Below are positions 56,463 to 64,000 of a stretch of 64,000 nucleotides of DNA, piece by piece. Position 1 is the stretch's first letter. Each line of letters begins with the position of its first letter. The stretch is from Dromiciops gliroides (taxonomy: Eukaryota; Chordata; Mammalia; Microbiotheria; Microbiotheriidae). Made by a program: the position numbers and the translations under genes. The DNA lies in the NCBI RefSeq assembly GCF_019393635.1, contig NC_057862.1, positions 480,814,669-480,878,668 of the forward strand, read 5' to 3'. Under the pieces are notes generated by a model. It ran no database searches. It saw only the letters and a list, made by a program, of their open reading frames with translations, and was not told the origin of the DNA.

Positions 56463-57827
56463 TGATAATGATCAATTGTTAAAACAAACAAAAAAAAAAC
56501 AGATAGGAGGCAATGTGATAGTTTAAAAACTCTGGAATTGATTAAAAAATCCTTGCTATAAATTGCATCTCAGTTGTTTACTAGCTGTGTGACCTTGGGC
56601 AAATCACTTTTTTTTTCTTTTGGGAAAAGTGAGACTTATTTCCCTTGTGTATAAAATGATGGGGGTTGGACAAGATGATATTTTAAGTCCCTTCCATATT
56701 AAACCTATTTTTCATTGGTCTTTTATTTTACCTATACTTCTAATTAAAAGAAAATGAAAAGATCTGATTTTTAAGGTACTTCAGGATACTCTGAAATAGT
56801 ATGCCCAGCCCATCTAACAGTGTAGCATGAGTGGCAACCAGCTTATAAAGAGCCAGCCTTAAATTTACAGAAATCTAACTTCAGGTTCTCCTTCTCATAA
56901 TACAAGAAATATGACCGTGGGCATGTCACTAGGAGTACCAGACAACTCAATAAAATTATAAATTTCAGAGATGTACATCTGTGTTAGTAGAGGGAGATTC
57001 TTTATCAGGAGTTTCATTTACCAAAAAGAACACACATTTTAAAAAATATATATATTATATCAGACATAAGAAAGCCTCCACATCTTGAATGCCCTCATTT
57101 TCCATTGTAAGAGTGAGGCTTGACTGAATCAAGCAATCAATTATCCTTTAAAATAACTAATAAAATGCTGTAGTCTGATATTGTTATCAAGTGTGAACAC
57201 TGCTATTGAACTCAAAGACTCAAAGTCTGTAAATCAATGCATGCCATGCCCCAAGCTGTTATGCCTACTATAAAATCACAAGCTGGTTCAGTATCCAACA
57301 TTCAGGTCTCTGGGAGCTTGTAGAAAAGAACAATTCCAGTCAGGTCCCTGAGAAAGAATTGTTTGAGGGGTGGGGGAAAGGAGAAAAGCCTTGATCTCCT
57401 CCCCACTTTCACTTGATCAGAAGAGCACTTTGTGAACTTCAGAACGTCAAAGGATTTGGAAATCTCTTCATCATCCTAACCATGTCTCAGAGCCTAAGGG
57501 TAATACTGGTGATAGCAGTATCTATATTAGGAGTGAAGGAAAAACTAGACAAAAGGAGGGGGAAAAAGCTTCGGAAATTAAGGGGTATTATGATACCTAT
57601 ATCATACTTTAGAATAACATCATGAGGACTCTAACAGAAGGACTTCTAAGAGCTATGAGTTATCCTTTTGGGCACATGGACTTTAAATTAGAACACACTT
57701 TACCCTCAACTTTGTATTTACTGTGAAATAGTGTGCCCCATGACTTTGGAAATCAGGATGTTGTGTGGTAAATACTAACCTGACTGTCTTGGTAAATCTC
57801 TCTTTCTAAAAGTTAATTAAATCAGGA
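56463..57827. other. MIR (+) then about 1.1 kb unassigned
   Basis: MIR on plus at about 56,505-56,700 ('actagctgtgtgaccttggg'). 56,710-57,827 shows no repeat, RNA or gene I recognise. Confidence 0.45.
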
Positions 57828-58327
57828 TGTGAGAAAATAATGGGATTTGACAGATACTCAAGGGCCCACCTGGAGATTAATCTAAACTTATTGAATTGAG
57901 AGTGATTGACTTTTCTGATTAGCTTACTTCAAGTTAATTAGATTGTAACCACACCTGGCTAGCCCTCAAGAAGGTATTGTTTTCAGAAGCTAAGGGCTTT
58001 GAACTCCACTCGAGTCCACCTTCAAGTCCCATGAACCAATGGATTTGGATGATGCCTACCAATCAGCTTGAAGCAGTGTCTGCTCCAGACCTATAAAAAG
58101 CTTCCACACTCAGTTTGAGAGGAGTATTGTGATTGAAGCAGGCTGGTGGCAGAGGACTTGAGGAAGAACCATAGCAGGCTGGAACTCTAGGCTAGATAGG
58201 CCTTTACTTAACTCCACATGTTCTTTTTTTCTAATACTAGTATGCTTTAATAAATACTTAATGCCCAAAGACTGGTGTTAAAGCTTCTAATTTAAGGAAA
58301 CCACCCATTTGGATTTTAAACATCACA
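57828..58327 (+). mobile_element. Solo LTR with 4-bp target duplication
   Basis: 500 bp opening TGTGAGAAAA and closing TAAACATCACA, with TATAAAAAG at about 58,092 and AATAAA at about 58,249 in the expected order. AGGA at 57,824-57,827 and 58,328-58,331 is the target-site duplication, the size typical of class I (gammaretrovirus-like) ERVs. No internal region remains. Confidence 0.87.
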
Positions 58328-59058
58328 AGGATGAATAACTGATTATTAGCTAATAATCATGGGATGGGAAGAATACTAGTTGGAGCTTTTGAGGCATAAA
58401 ATTAGAAAGCTACCCCCAATTCTTCTGGGTAGTGCCTAGAAACCTTGGGGAAACATAATACCTGCCCTCTGGGGATCCAGCCTATCAGTGAGAATTGGCA
58501 GAGAAACTCCACAGCATGTGCTATAAGGCCTTAATTATTTAGAAGCAAATTATAAATCATTTGATGTCTGGATTTGACATTTGCCAATACAATTACTTTC
58601 TTTTTTTAAGTACCCAAACATGTACTATGCATTTTACAAGTTATTTTGTCTTAACAATATTTACACTTATTTAGAGCTAGATAACTTTCTCTCAGTAGGC
58701 TCTGACCTACTAAGAATCAATTGCAATTGATTTGTGAAATGTTTGAAGTCATTTGGATTAAAGAACCTGTGTGAAAACATACCATCAAATAACTGATGCA
58801 TGCCTTTTGCTTCTTGTTTAGCTTCTCAAAAATCAGACTGCTGAGAAACTTGTATTTAAACTGGTAGACTGCTGATAATTATGTAGGTACAATTATTATC
58901 TCCACTATATATTATATTTCATTTTTTCAGGCCTAGGGACATATAGTATTTATGCTTTGTAATACCTTGAACATAGGAGATAACTAATATGCTTGTGTTA
59001 AATTGGCTATAGAGTCTAAACTAGTCAGATTTCATCTCAGGATATGAACACCTTTCTT
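58328..59058. other. Unassigned DNA
   Basis: No recognised repeat, RNA or frame. 59,044-59,058 is the left target-site copy of the adjacent L1. Confidence 0.4.
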
Positions 59059-59903
59059 TTTTTTTAATTAATAAAGTATTTTATTTTTTTTCCTTTACAT
59101 GTAGATAGTTCTCAACTTTTGTTTATACAAGCTTTCCAATTTCAGATTTTTCTCCCTCCCTCCCCCCTACCCTAGATAGCAGGTAATCTGATATCGATTT
59201 TATATATATATAATGCAGAAATAGGATTAATGTTATTATGTGTATATATACATACATATACATATATATACACATAATAACATTAATCCTATTTCTGCAT
59301 TAGTCATCTTATAAGAGAAAAATCAGAGCAATGATGGAAAACCTCAAAATAGAAAAAACAATAGCACCAAAAACAAAAGAAAGAGTATGGTTCATTCAGC
59401 ATCTATACTCCACAGTTCTTTTTTTATTTCCTTGGATTTGGAGATCCTTTTCTATCATGAGTTCCCTGGAACTCTTCTGTACCATTGCATTGGTGAGAAG
59501 AATATAGTCCATCACAGTAGATCAACACTCAATTTTGATGAAACTGTGTACAATGTTCTTCTGGTTCTGCTCATCTCACTCATCATCAGTGCACGCAAGA
59601 CCCTCCAGGTTTCTCTGAACTCCTCCTGCTCATCATTTCTTACAGCACAATAGTATTCCATTGTATTCATATACCACAACTTGTCCAGCCATACCCCAAT
59701 TGATGGGCATCCCCTCAAATTCCAATTCCTTGCCACCACATAAAGAGCAGCTATAAATATTTTTGTACATGTTGGTCCCTTTCCCCTTTCCATGATTTCT
59801 TTGGACATAAGACCCAAAAGTGGTATTGCTGGGTCAAAGGGTATGGACAGCTTTATTGCCCTTTGGACATAATTCCAAATTGCTCTCCAGAATGGTTGGA
59901 TCA
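59059..59903 (-). mobile_element. 5'-truncated L1 with 15-bp target duplication
   Basis: 845 bp. On minus: the last 130 codons of an ORF2 reading frame are still open (59,512-59,904: 'FDPAIPLLGLMSKEIMERG', 'RNWNLRGCPSIGVWLDKLWY', 'MEYYCAVRNDEQEEFRETW'), followed by the 3' UTR and A-tail. 'atgaacacctttctt' at 59,044-59,058 and 59,904-59,918 is the target-site duplication. It is among the youngest L1s here. The 3' UTR carries a perfect inverted repeat. Confidence 0.93.
59211..59302. repeat. Perfect 40-bp inverted repeat with 12-nt loop
   Basis: The arms at 59,211-59,250 and 59,263-59,302 are exact reverse complements (outer end TAATGCAGAAATAGGATTAA). The loop is CATACATATACA. It lies in the L1 3' UTR, where the other L1 copies in this window have no such hairpin. 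Confidence 0.95.
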
Positions 59904-59933
59904 ATGAACACCTTTCTTAATAATTAGGCCTGT

Positions 59934-60028
59934 AGGGGGAAGCTATATGGTGCAGTGGATAAAGCACAGACCCTGGATTCAGGAGCACCACAGTTCAAAT
60001 TGAGCCTCAGACACTTGATACTTACTAG
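59934..60028 (+). mobile_element. 5' half of a SINE split by an LTR
   Basis: Head and middle of the tRNA-derived SINE ('tggtgcagtggataaagcac' ... 'cacttgatacttactag'). It breaks at CTAG (60,025-60,028) and resumes at 60,747. Confidence 0.9.
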
Positions 60029-60746
60029 TGTGGTGAGTAAAATTATATGTGGTCTCTTTATAATTGTCCCAAGTGTCAGGCAATTTAGCTGGGATTTATA
60101 ATATATTTGTCACTTTGAAATTAGAGGCTACTGCAACCAGTTTGGGGCATTAAGCATTCACTAAAGCATATTAAATATTAGTAAAGACAACACACATGGC
60201 TCTGAAAGATAGGAAAGAGAAGAGAGAGAAAAGAGAAAATGGGGATCCCTAGTTGGCTGCATCTATTCTCACCAATTTCTGGGACCAAGAGGGATCAGCA
60301 AGAGTAAGCTCTCTGAGGGAAGGGGCAGAGCCTGCCCTTACACTATGTTTAAAGCTAATTGCCTAGTATCATTCAAATCTATTGGTTCACTGGATTTGAG
60401 GGTGGTTCTGTGCAGTTGTGCTGATGTTAAAGCCCAGAGAACTGATCCTCTGGCATGAAAAAGGCTTTCAGGTGGGTTTGGTTTTGAGTGAGGTAACTTC
60501 CTGACTCTGGGCTGGATTTAAGAAAGGTCAGGCCATTGGACAGCTAGGTGGCACAGTGGATTGAACAGCAGTATTGTATTCAGGAGGACCTGAGTTCAAA
60601 TCCAGCCTCAGACACTTAACACTTACTAGCTGTGTGACCCTGGGCAAGTCACTTAACCTCAATGGCCTCACCCAAAAAAAAAAGGTCAGGCCAGACTATC
60701 TCAGTGGGGGCTTCTGGGAGTCCCAAAACGCCATTATTTTCTCACA
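60029..60746 (+). mobile_element. Solo LTR inserted in a SINE, itself containing a SINE
   Basis: Opens TGTGGTGAGT and closes TTTTCTCACA. It is flanked by CTAG on both sides (60,025-60,028 and 60,747-60,750), and the split SINE becomes continuous when it is removed. It is about 560 bp without the inner SINE. Its TGTGGT...CTCACA termini resemble those of the LTR at 23,572-24,145 (minus), but I see no wider similarity. No clear AATAAA. Confidence 0.85.
60536..60680 (+). mobile_element. tRNA-derived SINE inside the LTR
   Basis: Sense copy with A10 tail, bounded by the 13-bp duplication 'aaaggtcaggcca' (60,523-60,535 and 60,681-60,693). Confidence 0.93.
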
Positions 60747-60802
60747 CTAGCTGTGTGACCCTGGGCAAGTCACTTAACCCTCATTGTCCCACCAAAAAAA
60801 AA
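60747..60802 (+). mobile_element. 3' half of the split SINE
   Basis: Resumes with 'ctagctgtgtgaccctgggc' and ends with an A9 tail, completing the copy begun at 59,934. Confidence 0.92.
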
Positions 60803-62044
60803 TTGGCCTGTCTAAAAGTGTAATAGTATATATTGCTAGGTAGATACTTAACCTGTCTTCATTGTAGAGGTTCAAGTGGAAAGTGGACAATTTGAATGAG
60901 AGCTCATGGAGCTAAAATCTTAGAGTCTCTAGGATTTTGAAGACTGAGGAGTCAAGTGTTGCCTAAAGAGAAGGAGGAATGGAGAGCATCCACAAAATTC
61001 ATTAGAACTATTGTTACCTAAGCCACATTAATTCAGTACTTTTTTTTTTTTTTTGCAGTGGGGAGGTGTTATGTGTATTGTAGGATGGAAAAGAAAAAAA
61101 GTAGGTAATCTCTGGTTACAGAGTCACAAGACTTTAGTTGGAAGGCCTGGAATCCTGAATCACATTTGCTTCCCTGTTTTCTTATCAGGGAGTGAAAAAG
61201 TTGAAAAGAATGTAAAAGCTTCTCTTCTTGGGACAAGAATCTTATGTTGTTTGCAAGTCTTGAGCTTGGATAGTAGGTAGCAGAAGTAAAAGAGAGTATT
61301 AAGGATGAAAGTGTGTGATATGAAGAGAAGATGTTCACAGTGTTGGGGTAAGTAGCAAAGAGAGGTAGACCAAATGCATTATTCCAATGGTATCCTAGAG
61401 ATGACAAGAAAAAAATAAGGAAGGTCTCCAGTAGGTTGGGTAGATTCCTTGTGGTGATGTGATAGAAAGATAGGGATAAATTTCTCAGGATGGCAAGATA
61501 TTATTCATGAACTATATCATTGGAAGTAACTTTTAAAGCTTACATATATAGCTAAGTTTTTGAGTGAGGGGGAAAAAAGCGGGATGGCATTAAAAAAAGG
61601 TCATTAAATTAAGTTGGTTCATTTTTCCCCCTTGTACTATGCTTCAAGCACAGTTTAAAAGAAATCCTAGCCTGTGAAGCTTTTATAATCAGGCTTAGTT
61701 CTTTCTGGGCTTTAAACTTCCTGACCTTATTCTTATAGATCTGTGACACTCTTTTTGCTTCCTCATTACTTATGTGTCCTTCCTTTCACTTTAAATACAA
61801 CCTAAAGAGTTCTTGTTGAGTTCCCTTTAGAATTCTCTTTGAAAGCACATTTGTTTCCTTAAATGGTTACCTAATTTTCTTGCTCATTATGATTTATCAC
61901 AATAGTATAAAAATAATTACGTTGGGAATAGGAGAGTGTTCCCATACCTTATGAATCATATTTCCTGATAGCTATTTTAAAAAATCCAATATTTTAAAAT
62001 CAAGGGTAGACACTCCAAGACAATATGATCACTTTCCCCACATT
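60803..62044. other. Unassigned DNA
   Basis: No recognised repeat, RNA or gene. There is a T16 run at about 61,040. Overlapping open frames at 61,053-61,407 on both strands look like chance. Confidence 0.4.
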
Positions 62045-62310
62045 CCCTAGAAGCAGTTAGGTGGTACAATGGATAGAGCATAGAACTTCAAGTAATTAAG
62101 ACCAATGTTCAGATACTGTATTAGACATTTATTATCCATGTGACAATGGGTAAGTCACTTAGTCTTTCAGTTTCCTCATCTGTTAAATGGGAATAATTGT
62201 AGTGGCCTCTCAAAGGGCTGTGTGAAGATCAAATAAGATGATCTATGTAAAGTTCTTTGTAAACCTTAAAGTGCTATATAAATGCAAGCTAATATTATTG
62301 TTTCGACTCA
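62045..62310 (+). repeat. MIR/THER-type SINE
   Basis: Sense copy: 'gcagttaggtggtacaatgg', 'tttcagtttcctcatctgtt', and tail 'cttaaagtgctatataaatg'. Confidence 0.75.
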
Positions 62311-62630
62311 TTCCACTTGATCAGTATACCACTAAAAGGTCTTGGGTTCACCACAGTGACTGTAACAGAATGAAAATGAGGCTTCTTATTTTCTTCAGTG
62401 TGGCTGGTTCTGAAATATTATTTTAATTTTTTAAAATTGTATTATTAGGAAAAATACTGTGTGTATGGTATATCCATAACGTGATCTCAGTTACAATAGA
62501 CAGAGGGTTGGAGTTCCTAAGCAAGAGCCAAGAAGAAAACAACTTCCTGTTCCAAGTGCCCTTTTGTATTGCTAAAACCAACAAAGTTGTTCATGGCCAC
62601 ACTCTATACCTGGCAGTGACTTAAGGGATT
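62311..62630. other. Unassigned DNA
   Basis: Nothing recognised. The last 8 bp are the left target copy of the small L1. Confidence 0.4.
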
Positions 62631-62691
62631 GATTATACTTTACATGTAATGGGAAAAATAAATAAATAAAATACTTTATTAAAAAAAAAGA
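62631..62691 (+). mobile_element. Tiny L1 3' end insertion
   Basis: Only 61 bp of L1 3' end plus A-tail ('ctttacatgtaatgggaaaa'). It is flanked by 'aagggatt' at 62,623-62,630 and 62,692-62,699, an extreme case of 5' truncation. Confidence 0.8.
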
Positions 62692-63495
62692 AAGGGATTA
62701 TAGGGAATTTCCTGTATCTCATTTGACAACTGGTATTTATCAAAAGTAAGCCTAGGCCAGCCCAACACAATTCATAACATAATGAGTCAACTTGCTTATA
62801 AAAGGGTACAATTATGGTCTAGATGAATCTGGGCAAGAGGACCATAAAAAGGCACATCATTCCTTCCTTACTTCCCACAATGCATCAGTGTGTATTGTCT
62901 CTCCAGCTATCACAATGAATGACTATGATAAAAAAAAAAATAGTTTTATAGCTTTCACTCTACCTCTGACCTAAGGAGAGAAACTTGTGAGATCTTTAAC
63001 ACAATGTTCTCATCATCTTTTATTTTCTTTGCTCTTCCTGCCATCCAACTGAAGGAGAACTTTCCACCTTCCCCGCTTTTCTTTCCTTTTTCTGAGTATT
63101 CTTTAAAATCCTTCCTCTATCCCCAAAACAGTGCTATGTTTTCATGCCTTTGAAGATGAGCAAATCTTTATATCCCAACATTTTATAGGGGGCCAGGAAA
63201 TTCTTCTTTTCTTCATAAAAGGTATTACATCTAAAGTTCTTCCTTGTTGGTCAGAATAAAACTCAGAAAAGTTGTTCTCATTACTTTCTACATTTTTTTG
63301 AGGAAAGAAAGAGTAAGGAAATTTATCAATCAAATTAATCAACTCTTGTTAGAGTTAATAATGGGACTTCCAATTGGATATCTTCTATCCCAGGATTGAA
63401 TTTCTTTAATGAACATGTGTTTCCCTCATGTGATACTTCCCCTGACATTGATGAGAGAGGATGGTATTTAAACAAGGTTATATCTATCATTATAT
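62692..63495. other. Unassigned DNA
   Basis: No recognised repeat, RNA or gene. Confidence 0.4.
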
Positions 63496-63745
63496 TATCA
63501 TTGTTGACTCATTTTCACTATTGTATGACTTTTCATGACCTCATTTGAGGTTTTCTTAGCAAAGAGTAGTTTGCCATTTCCTTTTCCAGATCATTTTACA
63601 GATTAGGAAACTGAAGCAAACAGAATTAGGTGACTTACCCAGAGTCACACAGTTGGCAAGTGTCTGAATCCAGGCCTGGAGACAGGAATATTCAACTTCC
63701 TGATATCTTCCTCATCTTCCACTGTACAACCTAGTTGCTTGAAAC
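63496..63745 (-). mobile_element. MIR-like CORE SINE, long form
   Basis: Antisense: 'tttcatgacctcatttgagg', 'aaactgaagcaaacagaatt', 'gagtcacacagttggcaagt'. Moderately diverged. Confidence 0.8.
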
Positions 63746-64000
63746 CTGTTTTATACAAAGTATTTTAGGTTGTTGTTCTAGCTCTTGTTCTTGTTGTTTT
63801 TGCTGCCTTATCTCATATTATTGAGTTTTATTAAAGTTGTAGTCTACTAAAATTGAGATTTTTTTTTCACTAGGACTACCATCTTACTATACCTTTCCTA
63901 TCTTGTACCTATGTATAAGAGATTGTATTAAGATTTTGAACATGAGTAAAATTTGATCTTTGTCTTTATTAAATTACATCTTATTAGATTTGGCCTTAAA
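63746..64000 (-). mobile_element. CR1/L3 LINE scrap at the window edge
   Basis: 'aaattacatcttattagatt' followed by 'tggcctta' is the antisense CR1/L3 reverse-transcriptase block. It runs off the window. 63,746-63,870 unassigned. Confidence 0.5.

Noticed and set aside
59387-59653. 88-codon plus frame
   Set aside because: Opposite strand of the L1 ORF2 C-terminus and 3' UTR.

Overview
This window is mammalian, and specifically marsupial, nuclear DNA. It is AT-rich with no compact coding. It is dominated by a roughly 150-bp tRNA-derived SINE with the tail core 'agctgtgtgaccctgggcaa', older MIR/THER-type SINEs, a marsupial-type L1 (5'UTR, ORF1, ORF2 and 3'UTR pieces), ancient L2 and CR1/L3 LINEs, and a LINE whose tail is a short tandem repeat. 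I see no intact, intron-bearing host gene. The window reads as intergenic or deep intronic sequence, and I cannot tell the species from it.

Layout. 0-15 kb: L1 3' parts, MIR/L2/CR1 debris, several SINEs, and an L1 lacking most of ORF2 (13.15-15.0). 15-23.2 kb: a dense L1 cluster with copies in both orientations, three of them keeping 5'UTRs. 23.2-27.2 kb: an endogenous retrovirus (ERV) block inserted in an old MIR. It holds a minus-strand LTR with polypurine tract, an internal part without recognisable env, an open frame joining the end of a retroviral integrase to an OTU-family deubiquitinase domain, and then a plus-strand LTR. 27.2-44.6 kb: microsatellites, MIRs, L2, a short-tailed LINE insertion, and two facing L1s. 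44.7-49.6 kb: an L2 interrupted by an LTR-like piece and by a LINE that itself carries a processed pseudogene of RP9. 50-64 kb: SINEs, a duplicated L1/L2 junction, a 500-bp solo LTR, an 845-bp L1 carrying a perfect 40-bp inverted repeat, and a SINE split by an LTR that itself contains a SINE.

The main result is the 25.955-26.704 kb frame. About 32 residues typical of a gammaretrovirus-like integrase C-terminus run without a stop into an intron-free OTU domain closest, in my judgement, to OTUD3. The Asp-Gly-Asn-Cys and Glu-His-Tyr motifs are intact. No in-frame ATG precedes the catalytic Cys, so the domain would most simply be made as a Pol C-terminal extension. I know of no described retrovirus of this kind, but I could not search.

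Two short dispersed duplications (20.56/29.86 kb and 35.83/37.0 kb) look like templated insertions. Repeat family names are from memory and boundaries are usually good to about 10-30 bp. Exact target-site duplications are quoted where I found them.
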